Assembly (NCBI RefSeq): GCF_022201045.2 | Contig: NC_068556.1 | Location: 4,380,001 to 4,444,000, forward strand | DNA: 64,000 nucleotides | Direction of reading: 5' to 3' | DNA from: Citrus sinensis | Lineage: Eukaryota; Streptophyta; Magnoliopsida; Sapindales; Rutaceae | Shown here: positions 11,918-23,089 of the stretch, one piece after another | Position numbering within the stretch: the stretch's first letter is position 1 | Layout: the number at the start of each line of letters is the position of its first letter | Notes under the pieces: model-generated | What the model was told of the DNA's origin: nothing | Databases searched by the model: none | What the model saw: only the letters and a program-made list of their open reading frames with translations | Made by a program: the position numbers and the translations under genes

Positions 11918-12555
11918 CTGAAACTATCCAACTTCTTTTGTTTTTCTTTCAAATCCTTTATTTCAAGTTTAATGTCTTTGATTTCTTTTTGAATATCTTG
12001 AATTGTGGGTGTTGACTTCTTTGTTTTCTTTTTATCCAAAATCTGAGTAAGATCATAAGAATTCTTTTTAACAATTTGGACTTTAGAAGTCTCGGCTTTA
12101 TTAAAATCCAAAGTTTTCAAAAATTTATCAAGATATTCTTTTTGAAGATTCGGATCAGAAATATGCTTTACAAGTTCAAGAAAAGTTTCTTGGTCTTTAG
12201 TTAAAATATTGATTTTCTTTAAAAATGAATCAGATTCAGATTCACTACTGCTAGATGCAGAGTCATCTGAGTCAAATAACTCATCAACTTGATATGGATC
12301 ACTGTCTCCTAACATAGAAGACTCGGAATCAGAAGATTCGATAAGAAGAGGGGCTAATTTAGAAAGGATCTCATCATCAAGGTCAAGCTCATGAAATTTT
12401 TTGTTCATTCTGTAATATTTTGCAGTATGACCTTTTATGCCACACTTGTGACATATAGCTTCTCTGTAATTGCAAGGAGTCTTTGGTTTGACTTTAAACT
12501 CTTTTTTAGAGAATTTGGGTTTCTTATAAGGTCTCGAAGGTTTCTTATAAGGAAG
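11872..12555 (-). pseudogene. Pararetroviral coat-protein C-terminal segment with altered zinc knuckle
   Basis: This segment is in the same frame as the large viral frame to its right and is separated from it by a single TAA (12556-12558). It opens with a Lys/Arg/Pro-rich stretch, then a zinc knuckle at 12412-12453 of the form C-x2-C-x4-H-x4-Y, where the last ligand should be Cys. An acidic Ser/Asp/Glu-rich stretch and a Lys/Glu-rich, probably coiled-coil tail follow. It ends where it runs into RT-derived sequence in another frame. Expression would need initiation at the internal Met near 12408 or readthrough of the stop, and neither is shown. Confidence 0.85.
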
Positions 12556-15432
12556 TTATCTAAAATTACGAAAGGGTTTCCTAAAATTTTTAGATTTGTA
12601 ATGTTTCCTGCGAGGTTTATTAGAACACTCACCATTACAATCCTTGGAGATAGAAGTTTTAAAGGGGTCATAATTAAATTGTTTACAGAAACCGTCTAAT
12701 TCTTGTTTAGACTTCTTAAGCTCCCACTTAAGTCGTTTCTGTAATTTCAAATCTTGATAAATCTTTAAACCTTCTTTATTGACAAAACTGACCAGTTCAC
12801 CGTAGGTGAGCTCATCATAAGGAATACGATTATTATAAAGGGCTTTGATGGAATTTCTTACATTTTCACCTAAAAGGGTAGGTAATCCAGCAAGGAATTT
12901 TTCTTTCCAAGTTATATGATTTGCATCATCCCTTAGAAACAGTCTGGTAAAAAATGAGATTTTGTAGCTTTGAAATTCACTAAGTTTCATACATCTTAAA
13001 TTATGTAGTAACTCAGCGTTTTTATCACGAAGGTGTGAAGGGTCACCAATGAAATGAAGGGAAATGGTTAAAATTATAGTAGCAACAACATCCTGGATTG
13101 GATTGTTGAACTCATCAAGAATAGGGGCTCCATTTTCATCGACTTGAATGGAATTTAGAATGTCTAATTGTTGCTGATTAGTGAGAAGATGATCCCACCA
13201 ACCTTTTAGTTGACCAGTAAAACCGGCAATGAGGATTTCTGATATGGCATGATCAGAAGTTCCTGCTTGGGTTTTATAGGCATTGGCTGCCATTGTCATT
13301 TGTTGCAACAATCCTAGGATATTGTATTCGGACATATCGTCAATATTCCACTCATAGACTGAAGATGCATTGTATCGGGATTGATTTAATGCACTTGGTC
13401 TATTATCTATTGCTAGATCCGGTGGAGTCTTGACAGTGGGAAGGGCTAATTCCCAATGAATTTTGTTGGCTTTAGGAGTAGAAGGTTCTTCTTTGAAGGC
13501 TTCTATATTAGAAGAGGCTATAGACATTTGGTCTTGTTCTAATACTCCAATCTTGCTAGATTGAGGAGTATCAAGGGCTATCTGAACTTTGCTAGATGAG
13601 GAAGAAGCAGCTTCTATCCTATCTAGTTGTTCTCTAATGGCTTTAGCAAAATCTGATTTTGACTCTTGAACAAGCTTTTGGCTAGTTTTCGAAACCTGAA
13701 AAGGTTTGAAAATAGGTTTCTTAAGCTTTTTGTCAGAATCCGATTTTGGTGGAATAGGAGAAATCGAAGAAACAGTAATGGTTGACTTTTGGAATTGGTT
13801 TTCTATCTTAGTCAACTGCTTTCCGATTGTATTTAAGTTGGTATTACAGAAATTATTCTGTTGGATAATACTACTTAAATTGGCTTCAGAATCATTTGGC
13901 TTTGGAATTTTGTAAGGTGAAGCTCTGATTTGGACAGGAGGTTCTCCATGATCAATGGTTACACTCCGAAGATGTGGGTGTTCAGACTCTATGATTCTAT
14001 CGCTATCAAGAAGTTTCCATTCGAGAATTTTCTTCCTAATAGTAATAGGGTTTGACTCTTTAAAAGGATATTCAATGTTGTTCTCAGAAGAATATATTTC
14101 GAACCAATCAAAAAACAATATATGAACTTTATGAAAATTCACAAATTCATAATAGATTTGTTGGATTTCTTTTCTTTGATTTAAAAAGTGTTTGAAAAAC
14201 CAAAGTCTTTTCTCTTTGTTTAAATCAGAATAAAAATCATTATGCAGAAAAGTTTTATCCAATTCAAATTCCTTTTCAATGACATTAATGACATTTTCTG
14301 TAACAGCAGAAAACGTAGGTGATGTTAGAGGAGAAGATTCCTTCTCTTCCTGACTTTGTACATGTTGATTACTAGTGTAGATCGGATGAGGAACACTAGT
14401 GGTGTAATCAACTGATCGAATGGAGGTACTAGGTATATCTGAAGTAGAAAACCTAGGTTGACTCTTTGTATTTTGAAAAGGGAGATTTATAACAGAGGGT
14501 ATTTTCGTAAATTTCCTTTCTAGTGAAGGAATGCTTGAGCACAACTCTTTATCAGAAAATCTGGATGAGGTAGATCTTCTGAATGATAATTTGACTTTAC
14601 CATCGGAATACTGAGTCACATTTTGTAACTCTGTATTTGGCTCAAGTTGTTTCGGAATCGCCGGTGGGGCGGCTCCTTCAAGAATCCATTCCTCTAGAAG
14701 ATTGACATCTTTCCATTGGATTGGCTTCGGAATGACATTGTTTGCTTTAGACAAGTCAGTCTGCAAGAGGAGAGTTTCATCTCTTTTTGACTGGAATTTG
14801 TGTTGCGTACTAAACGCAGAGACCATAGCTTTGTATGAAATTTTAAAAATTAAAGCAACTGTGATAGACCCTTTGACCATATTATAATTATGGGTTTTGA
14901 TTTGTAAAATCATGCTTTTTAAAATATTTTTGTCTTTAAGAGAAATTGTTATATTATGATAACAATCAAAAGAAATTGGACCTTTACAGAGACTAGATTC
15001 GATGCTACTTAGCAATGAATCATCAAAAGAGATGAATCGTCCATCTCTTAAGACAGCTAAAATAGAAGTGTCTAGACCTTCTTTTGTTAAAGGCTTTATT
15101 CCGACTTGGATAAGACCAATGTGAATATATTTGAAATTCTTTTCTTTTAATTTCTTTAAAGATTTTTCTGAAAACAAATAAATTGTTTCAAAAGGCTCTG
15201 AAAGAGTTATGTCACGTTCTTCAGTCTTTATAATATAATCATGTTTTAGAATATCAAGCATTTTTGTTTTGTAAATCTTTTCTTTGGAAATTTTTGGAAG
15301 TTCCCAACAATCAATTGCTTTATCAAAGTTCTCAATAATGAATTCTTCTGAACTCACAACATGCTTTGAATCACTAGTCTTCAAGAAAGAAGAGTTAGAA
15401 AAGGACGATGTTCTACCAAGTAGAGGGTCCAT
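12556..15432 (-). CDS. Pararetroviral movement protein-coat protein ORF (endogenous, open)
   Basis: The frame stays open for 958 codons from the ATG at 15430-15432, which has a purine at -3 outside and G at +4; an upstream TTG two codons earlier is not needed. Residues about 50-210 match the 30K-type movement proteins of caulimovirids, including a conserved LRDGRF word. A long Ser/Pro-rich middle part follows. Residues about 690-870 look like a coat/Gag core with the GQLKGWW block, and the C-terminus is Lys/Arg-rich. MP normally widens plasmodesmata and CP packages the genome. The frame ends early at TAA 12556-12558, before the zinc knuckle, so the coat protein is truncated. Whether it is transcribed is unknown. 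Confidence 0.85.
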   Translation of the reverse strand: MDPLLGRTSSFSNSSFLKTSDSKHVVSSEEFIIENFDKAIDCWELPKISKEKIYKTKMLDILKHDYIIKTEERDITLSEPFETIYLFSEKSLKKLKEKNFKYIHIGLIQVGIKPLTKEGLDTSILAVLRDGRFISFDDSLLSSIESSLCKGPISFDCYHNITISLKDKNILKSMILQIKTHNYNMVKGSITVALIFKISYKAMVSAFSTQHKFQSKRDETLLLQTDLSKANNVIPKPIQWKDVNLLEEWILEGAAPPAIPKQLEPNTELQNVTQYSDGKVKLSFRRSTSSRFSDKELCSSIPSLERKFTKIPSVINLPFQNTKSQPRFSTSDIPSTSIRSVDYTTSVPHPIYTSNQHVQSQEEKESSPLTSPTFSAVTENVINVIEKEFELDKTFLHNDFYSDLNKEKRLWFFKHFLNQRKEIQQIYYEFVNFHKVHILFFDWFEIYSSENNIEYPFKESNPITIRKKILEWKLLDSDRIIESEHPHLRSVTIDHGEPPVQIRASPYKIPKPNDSEANLSSIIQQNNFCNTNLNTIGKQLTKIENQFQKSTITVSSISPIPPKSDSDKKLKKPIFKPFQVSKTSQKLVQESKSDFAKAIREQLDRIEAASSSSSKVQIALDTPQSSKIGVLEQDQMSIASSNIEAFKEEPSTPKANKIHWELALPTVKTPPDLAIDNRPSALNQSRYNASSVYEWNIDDMSEYNILGLLQQMTMAANAYKTQAGTSDHAISEILIAGFTGQLKGWWDHLLTNQQQLDILNSIQVDENGAPILDEFNNPIQDVVATIILTISLHFIGDPSHLRDKNAELLHNLRCMKLSEFQSYKISFFTRLFLRDDANHITWKEKFLAGLPTLLGENVRNSIKALYNNRIPYDELTYGELVSFVNKEGLKIYQDLKLQKRLKWELKKSKQELDGFCKQFNYDPFKTSISKDCNGECSNKPRRKHYKSKNFRKPFRNFR

Positions 15433-15626
15433 GGTCAAGGCCTTATGGTCTATTTTTGGTTTGGTCAGAATGGCTACAGGTATGGATTTACAGCCCTCAG
15501 CGGAATCCTTATCCTAAAACGGGACTTACAACCAGTAAAAATTCACCACAAAAATAAAACTTCAAAATAAAATACAAGATTTTAAAACACGAAAACTCTA
15601 AACAATAAAACACTTTCCTCCCCTTG

Positions 15627-15638
15627 GCTCTGATACCA
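15627..15638 (-). promoter_or_regulatory. tRNA-Met primer-binding site of the pararetrovirus
   Basis: The minus strand reads TGGTATCAGAGC, complementary to the 3' end of initiator tRNA-Met and standard for caulimovirids. It is about 195 bases upstream of the MP-CP ATG. By convention it marks position 1 of such genomes, so most of a leader is present. Confidence 0.85.
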
Positions 15639-15640
15639 GA

Positions 15641-18600
15641 AGGAAATATATATATATATATATAATATTAATTCTATAATGATAAAATTTTTATTTGAAT
15701 AAGTGAGAATACTATTAATAGATAAGAATACATATATTTCAATATCTAATAGACAGAAAAACACAATCTCGCTAATATATTAGAATATGTATTATTTTAT
15801 ATTTTAGTAACATCCTCACTTTGTTAAAGTAAGGATGTCCTCGTTAAAGAATGGGTATACATACACATGTACATATATATATTAATATATAAAAGTAGAA
15901 TGACGCTTTCATACATTTTATAATTGTTTTAAATGAAAGATATTTTGATTTTTATCGATAAATATTAATGGCAAAGTGAATTTGACCATTCTCTTAAATT
16001 TTAGACCGCTCTTTAAAAATTTCAAGAAAATTCATCGGAAAATTTTGCAGTCATAGTCTACAGATCTCAAACTCAATATTAAAAAAAAAAAAAAGGACAC
16101 TCAATATCTAATTTCAAATTAAGAGAATCTACCTAAATAATTATCACAAGGTTCAAGGGAGTTCAACGAAATATGTGCTATTTAAAATTAAGAAAATAGC
16201 TGGCTGAAAAAAAAAAAGGATTGACGTGGCCATGTGTCTCGGGAACAATAAGAGGCGAGCCAGAGAATAAATTATGCATTCATGCTTCTATTATGGTTGC
16301 CTTTGTTGACTGCTTCGACACAAAATTTTCTAATATAATTTGGGAAGTCTAGTATTATGAGTAGGGGTGGGCATTCGGTTTAGTCAGTTAAAACGAATAC
16401 TTTAGAAAATGTGAATAAATCAATTTTTGATTTTGAACCGAATTAAACTAAAAATTAATTGGTTCAGTGTTAAAATTAAAAAAAAATTAATTTATATATA
16501 ATTATGATTATAATTGAATCAAATTAAAAAATAAATCAAAATTTAAGTGAAAAGTATATAAATTTGAGAGGTGAAAGAGTGACCGACGGCCGTTGGATTT
16601 GGAGGGGAGATTGAGAGAAAATAACCAACGGCTGCTCGATCTGGAGGGAAGAGAAAAGGGAGTCGACGGGGAGATTTTGTGTCGTTGAGGGAGAGAACGG
16701 GAGAGTGCGCGTGTGTTGCAAGTGTCAAAATTATCAATTCACAGTGACTATTTATATTTATTTCAAAACGCACCGTTCGGTGTTATGTGTGGTGTAAAGC
16801 GTGGTGTGAATCTCATTTTTCAAGAAAAAAAAAGGTAAACCGTTAAATCAGATTCTATGACAAGGGTTCACACTTTATAATGTGATGGTGCCCTCACTGG
16901 ATAATAATTAAGAATTTGCATACAGCTCATGAAGTTTTTTAAGGAAATACGTCATAGAGATTAGAGAGGTCGGCTGAGGTGTCAATACCTATTCTCAAAT
17001 TAATAATTAAGAAGGTCTAACTATGTAATTAGCACAAAGTTTTGGGGAGTTTAACAAAATTGAGAAAATAGCAGCTGGCATGAAAAGTGTCGTAGTCATG
17101 TGTTGGTTACAACTTCTCACTGCGTATATCCGATTAGGACGCGGTTGCTAAATGTCCCATCTCAATTAGTAGTTAGAATTAGTTGAAAAGTGTTCATAGA
17201 CTTACAATTTTAATTTTTGGAGAGATATTTGCGTGATTACATCAGTTGTAAGTAGCTTGAATTTTTTCTATGACATATATTTATTAACTCTTTTTTTTTA
17301 ACGGAATGCATTTATATAAATGACAGGATTTTAATTAAAGGAAAATAATGCTTAGTTACTTAGATTTTTTTATTATTAACATTTACAAACAAATTATACA
17401 ATCTTTAAATCCTCTCGAATATTTTAAAATTGTTCACTCCACTCATATTCCACTCAATTATTTGGTAATTGAGGAGGAATTGAAATTAATCCTCATAATA
17501 TTTTTGTGGATGATTGAACACTTGCACTCAATATTGTAAGTGTAAGAATTCTCCCACTGGACCAAAGGTCTATTTATTTAGTTCCTTAGAAATTATCTTT
17601 ACTATTTAAGACACAAAAGAATATATTACTGAAAGATAAATATGACTTTTTAACAAACAAAGCAACCATTGATTATATTTAGAGTTTATCGCATCTTTAC
17701 TGTTTGACTATGTTAATTTGTCACAAAAATTTAAGTAAAAAACTTTAATAATATTATTTTGACCCCAAAAAAGAAGAAGAAAGAATTAGGTTTACAAAAA
17801 TTTGACAAAAGATGTGAAAAGACTATTATATGTAACTTAATTTTTTGTCTTTTCATACTTTTCACCAAAATTTTGTAACTTAATTTTTTATCGAAATAAA
17901 TTTTGAAAAATATTTAAGTTAAAATAACTCACCTCTTATTTATTTATTTTTGTATCTTTTACATGCAATAACTCAATCAGAGCTGTTGAGTTTGCATTTT
18001 ACCTCAATTCAAAAGGGGGGGGGGGGCGGGGGGGGAGGGGGGAGGAGTTCTAGAGTATTCGTATGACTAATTAATTGATGAATATAGTATTCGTTTATAC
18101 ATCAATTGTAAAATAATATGTTTCTATGTCTGTTATATGCTTCGTTGGACCACAACCATACAAACATTTCAATTTCAGTACGATGTGATCACCCGAGTTT
18201 TCAGAAAGCCGGGTTTTCAAATTTCAATTCTGTTTGTTATGGTCTGGGCCTGGGAGCCCATATCTATGCAGTTAAACATCCTTTTAAATTTCTACGTTGT
18301 AAAAATTAAAACTTATAGAGAATTCAGCAATTTTTTTTTATTTTTTTATTTAACGAGGAGAACTAATTTATTAGAATAAAATATCAAATACAATAACGAG
18401 GAGCCAAATCCCACACACAAAAAAAAAGAAAAAAAAAGAGGTAACTAAGCCAAACCAAATACTGGCAAAACCTATAGTTTAGAAAAGTCATTACCAACAC
18501 AGAGAAGGGCATCAGGGCACGAGTAAAAATTTTTAGTTCTAAAAGAAACATTTGAATAATCCCTTCATTATCATTATTATTATTATTATATATATTTTTA

Positions 18601-18938
18601 ATAAGACCTCAATTTAGCGAGGGATATTTATTGAATACAGTCGAGAAGAGAGAGACACTCAATTACTTCAAGGTCCTCATGAAGAACAAAATGAAACAAG
18701 AAGCAAACTAGAAGCTAGGTAGCGAACAGACTTCAAAGAAATGGTGACGAGCTAGGCAACTAAAACTCCACGAGTCCAAAATTATAACCCAAGATTGACT
18801 GAATTTCCCAAAACTGCAAACCCAAGATTAGCAAGCCACTTTGATGATCACCCCTTCCCCTTGGTGCAAAATATGACGACGACGACGGCTTCTAGTGTAC
18901 TCCCTGCCATCCACGATATATAAGACAAGGCAGTTACG
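15641..18938. other. Intergenic region
   Basis: No gene recognised. It contains a TA repeat at 15648-15663, a GC-richer patch at 16565-16700 with two related halves (GACGGCCGTTGGATTTGGAG and CAACGGCTGCTCGATCTGGA), a transposon-end-like TAGGGGTGGGCATTCGG near 16364, and a G-rich tract at 18015-18046. Confidence 0.5.
18015..18046 (+). repeat. G-rich tract, possible G-quadruplex
   Basis: About 30 bases, nearly all G, are broken by single C or A residues, so four or more G-runs are available for a quadruplex. Confidence 0.7.
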
Positions 18939-20103
18939 TTACTCAACAGAGCTAGAGATCAAAGCCACAGCAATAATAGACAATATGGTGATATAGAAGC
19001 CGCCCACAACCTGACATGGAGCTACGCTGGCGGGCGGTGGCGGAGGCTGGACCGGTGGGGGAACTGGGGCCGGCGAAGTTCTGTTTCCTGGTGGTGGTGG
19101 TGGAGGCAAGGGAGGTGGAGCGGCCGGCGCTGGGGTGCTGGTGCCGGTGACGTTGATGGCCAGCCGTTGTCCCAATGAGCAGTGGCTTAGATATGTAGAA
19201 GTGAAGTAATATTCACCGGGGAATTTGAGTGTGATTTTCACTGGACTAGAAGTGAAAACTGCAATTGTGCTATTAATGTTGCACGTTTCGTATACATCCT
19301 TGGGCACTATGGCAACATCTTGTGTCCCATTCGCAAAGTTAAATACTGCATAACATTTTTGAAAAAAAAAAAAAAATTAATTATTCACATTTCAATTTAG
19401 TGCTATGCTACTTTTATGTGAATTTTTTATTAATAAATTAATTACCTAAAGTGTCACAAACGAAGAAAGAGTAGAAGGAAGCCCAAGAGGCATAAAAAAG
19501 TGCACCACCAGGCGGAATGGCCCAACCAATGTTACCGCCGACGGTGTAGTTCACCGGAGTTCTTGGCAGAGAGGGACCGGGGCTGGGTTGAGGAGCAGGG
19601 CCAGTAACGTGAATTGCCAGCTTCTGCCCTAACGTGCAGTGCAGCTCCAGGGTACATATAAAGTAGTAATCGCCAGCTGCCTCGAGGCTGAATTCTGCCG
19701 GGCCTGTGGTTTTACGTGAAATGGGACTCGCTGGATTGCAGTTCTCATATGCTTCCTTTGTTACGCTTGCTACATCTTGTTGTCCGGTTGTGAAATTGAA
19801 CACTGCATGGTTAACAAACAAATTTATTAAATATATATGTGAAAGTAATTATGGGCCACGTTCGTATTTTCCAAAATGTGAATTTGGGCAATAATTTTCT
19901 TGTCGCTCAGAGTACGTACGAAGAATATCACCAACAGAGAACGTCTGCATGGAAGCCCAAGTGACATAAGCGATGGCGCCACCAGGAGGAATTTGCCATC
20001 CTAAGTCACCGCCGACCACGTGGGTAGTCTCGGCAGCTGTGTTCTGTAAGAGAGAAGCCATGGATGCTGTCACTGCAATGGCTAAAATGATTGTTCTTGC
20101 CAT
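18939..20103 (-). CDS. Two-domain phytocyanin with lost copper ligands
   Basis: Exons 19920-20103, 19446-19802 and 18939-19345 join in phase 1 at both introns, giving 315 residues. The layout matches the gene at 5913-7237: signal peptide (about 1-24), cupredoxin domain 1, a short Pro-rich linker (about 20 residues), cupredoxin domain 2, a long Pro-rich stretch and a hydrophobic GPI-type tail. In domain 1 the first ligand His is Gln70, while Cys111, His116 and Gln121 remain. In domain 2 the first His is Gln189 and the Cys is Ser230; only His235 and Gln240 remain. Disulphide cysteines are kept (83/117 and 202/236). Type-1 copper binding is therefore unlikely in domain 2 and doubtful in domain 1, as in early-nodulin-like proteins that keep the fold without copper. 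The frame and splice sites are intact, so this looks like a functional gene of changed role rather than a pseudogene. Confidence 0.88.
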
Positions 20104-22342
20104 ATTTTATTTAGTTTGTATAGACTTTATTTTGATTCTTGTGTTTAATGGAGAATTTAGTGACTCTATTTATAGTAGTAATAGACTAGAGGTTGAGTAA
20201 TGAATTGATAAGTTTAGTTTGGTCATTATTTTTGTTTAATTATTTTCTATCACCCTCCTATGCATTTAATTAATTTTCGATTAACACAGACACTCCAAGT
20301 TTTGAGTTAGTACAACATTAATAATTGTTGTTCATGCACATAACAAAAGTTGCACATGTTTCTTCATTCCCAAATCGCAAAACATAACGGGACTTTAGGT
20401 TTCCAGAAGAATTTTAATTAATTAGTCACGACCAGTCATCATTAAATTAATATTGTGGGTTTTTTCAAATTAACTATATTAATTAGTCATCCAAATGCTT
20501 ACTTGGACTCATTCCCTGAAAATTATTTTAAAATCACTCTGCATATTACTACATCAGCTATGATTTTGATGCCTCTATATGCGTATTAATTTATCGAGAC
20601 CGTAAAGAACTGGGTATAATATAAAAACAGATTTCGAAAGCGAAAATATACCAAGTCAATTATTGACGATATATAAGATTAAGAATATAGAAATGATACT
20701 CACCCCATCTGATAATCTCACTTGAACCCCACCCAGGCCAATTTTTGTACATTTGTTTCGACTTGTGTGAAATTCTGGTGAGATTCAATCATGTTGGCGA
20801 GTCGAATACAGAAATATTGTTTGCTACCTCATTAAAGAATTAAGTCTCATAACAAATTAAGTTATATTATTTGGTTAGCATCCAACAGATAATTCTATTA
20901 AAAGATTATTTTTATTTTTTTAGTTTTTTTTTTTTAAAATAAAACACATTAATGATATTAATGAGTGTGTGTTCTTTTTCAATCGTATGATCCCATGTAT
21001 CTTTCAATCAATCATACGTTGAGTTTAAAACTACTGCACTGCGACAAACAAGCTGCATGTTAAAGACTTAAAATGTGTATACACGCACGTGACAAATGCT
21101 AATGAAGAGGGAGTAATGTGTGGTTGTATTTTTCCAGTTAATTATACGATTAGTCAACCAAAGTGGCTTGTAATATTCGAGATCTCTTCTTCCCCGAGCA
21201 AAAGGCAAAATATATTTCCTAAATTATTCAAGCTCGCCCCGGCTTTATTATGTGAGTAAACCCAATGTCCATTATGTCTTTTAAATTATTCACACGGAAC
21301 CATCCATTCCGTGACACGTATTTAATTGTTCGTGTAATTGTCAAGCTTTTAATTTTTATAGCACGCAGTATTCTGGTATACGTAAGGTCGGTGCTTTGAC
21401 CATGCAACCTAAAAGACGTGCACAAATTTACATTTATTTTTCACGTAGACTTTTATAAATCATTTTAATTACTTTTAATTACTTTTATTGACAATAAAAT
21501 TTATACAATTTGAGTTCGCTACTCTCGCCCTATACAATCCTTAAATCTAAATAAACAACTCTCCATACTCACAGCATTATAATTTGTTTTAATTTGCGGT
21601 TTATTATTTTGATTTAATTTACCCAGAATGCTGAATTCTATTGCTCAAGGTTCAGCCCCAATATATTTGTGTGTGTGAACACAATTTTTTATTTATTTTT
21701 GAATGAATTGGTCACAATCCAACTTTTAACTGTCAATATAACAAGGTGGAAATGTTCTTTTACTCAAAACTCTACTGAAGACGAACATCATTACCGAACC
21801 TAATTTTTGACTTATGGGCATACAAAGTCGATCTAGCAAGCTACAACGACGTTTCGCTGAAAATATATATATGCATTCGGTTGGCTTCTGTCGGATTATA
21901 TATTCCCGTGTTACAAGGTCAATGAATATCTGGTTAGGCTTGAATAATTTAACTCGTTCTCCATTTACAAAAATACAGATTTGATCAACGTTACATTGTT
22001 ATATTAAAACAATATTTACCATGATGTTTCACTTAGAATGTACATTTTAAGCGTGAACGTTCAGAAGATAGAATAATTATAATTAATAATCATATGACTG
22101 TTATTAATCGAGAAAAGCGAAAATCAGAAACGACATAAACTATGATCATTGATCCCCATAAAAATCATAGTGACGCGGCTGCTGATGAATAAGAAATGAA
22201 TTACAAACAGCCTTATTCAAAAACAAAATTCTCAAACAATCATCACGATCAAATGAATATGTCTGTATTCTGTCCAGTAAAAACCATAGCAATAAAGAAA
22301 ACTAAAAGACCCTCATAAGCAAGCAATATATGGTATAGCCGC
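20104..22342. other. Intergenic region between phytocyanin genes
   Basis: It holds the promoter of the gene to the left and AT-rich DNA. I see no further phytocyanin fragment and no transposon with clear ends. Confidence 0.55.
20166..20175 (-). promoter_or_regulatory. TATA box of the ligand-less phytocyanin gene
   Basis: The minus strand reads CTATAAATAG about 65 bases upstream of the ATG at 20101-20103, a very good match to the plant TATA consensus at a normal distance. Confidence 0.6.
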
Positions 22343-23089
22343 CTAGTAGAACAAGCCTACGGCAACGAACATCAAGACGGCAGCAAAGCTAACGCCTATT
22401 GGGGCAGTGTCAGAAGGTGGCGGTGCTTGCGTGGAAGGAGTAGTATCAGTGCCGGTGCCAGAAGGACCAGGGGGTGCGGGAGAAGTGCCAGGGCCGCCGC
22501 CGGCAGAAGGAGCAGGGGCTGAGCCGCCGGAGTTGTTACCAACAACGTTAACGGTCAACTTTTGGCCGGCGGCGCAGTGACCGGGGAACCCGCATATGTA
22601 GTAGTGCTGACCAGTTGTGTTGAGGCGAACCCTTGCCGGTCCATTTGTTATGCGATTGACGGCGTTGGCCGTGCTGCATGAATCATAAGCTTGCCTTGTC
22701 ACTACAGTCAAGTCATGTGCTCCAGTAGCGAAATTAAACACTGTAAGATTAAGGGGGCAAAAAGAATAGAAAGAGATTAAGATCAATGATCGACGTTAAT
22801 ATATATTACGCTTGCTATTATAATTATATATATGACAAGTTGCCTCATTATGTACGTATAAAATTATTATACTAGAATTGTTTTAAAATATTAATTAATT
22901 ACCAAGAGTGTCGCCGATCCGAAAGGTGTTAGCAGAAGCCCAGTTGGAATAAAAGGTGTTGTTTGGTGGGATTGTCCAGCCCGTGTTGCCGCCCACAACA
23001 AGATCAACGGCGGCTGTGCCGTGTAGCAGTGTTGCTGCAAAAGCTAGAGCCATAACGAGCTGTGCCATATTCATATTTCTAGTTGCCAT
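22343..23089 (-). CDS. Single-domain stellacyanin-like phytocyanin
   Basis: Two exons (22903-23089, 22343-22740) with a phase-1 intron after the GDTL motif give 194 residues. A signal peptide covers about residues 1-27. One cupredoxin domain follows with a complete ligand set: His71, Cys112, His117 and axial Gln122. Cys84-Cys118 should form the disulphide. A Gly/Ser/Pro-rich stretch and a hydrophobic C-terminus indicate a GPI-anchored, probably arabinogalactan-type glycoprotein. This is the standard two-exon form of the family and shows what each half of the two-domain genes looked like before fusion. The role is probably extracellular electron transfer or copper handling; no substrate can be inferred. 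Confidence 0.92.

Larger units (their letters stand above)
11310..15640 (-). mobile_element. Endogenous pararetrovirus (Caulimoviridae), degenerate
   Basis: Reading on the minus strand, the element has a tRNA-Met primer-binding site (15627-15638), a leader of about 200 bases, a movement-protein plus coat-protein frame, a zinc-knuckle coat-protein end, and a fragment of reverse transcriptase. No protease and no RNase H are visible. MP followed by CP in one frame, with RT downstream, is the order known for petuvirus-like members; the genus is an inference. Defects are one in-frame stop inside the coat-protein region, a Tyr in place of the last zinc-knuckle Cys, an internal deletion joining coat-protein sequence to RT, a stop within the RT frame, and a 151-bp tandem duplication at the broken end. 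It lies in the phytocyanin cluster and cannot make a complete virus as it stands. Confidence 0.88.

Noticed and set aside
16364-16450. Transposon end TAGGGGTGGGCATTCGG with following AACCGAATT words.
   Set aside because: Looks like a common plant repeat end, but I found no partner end with TGCCCACCCCTA within reach, so no element can be delimited.
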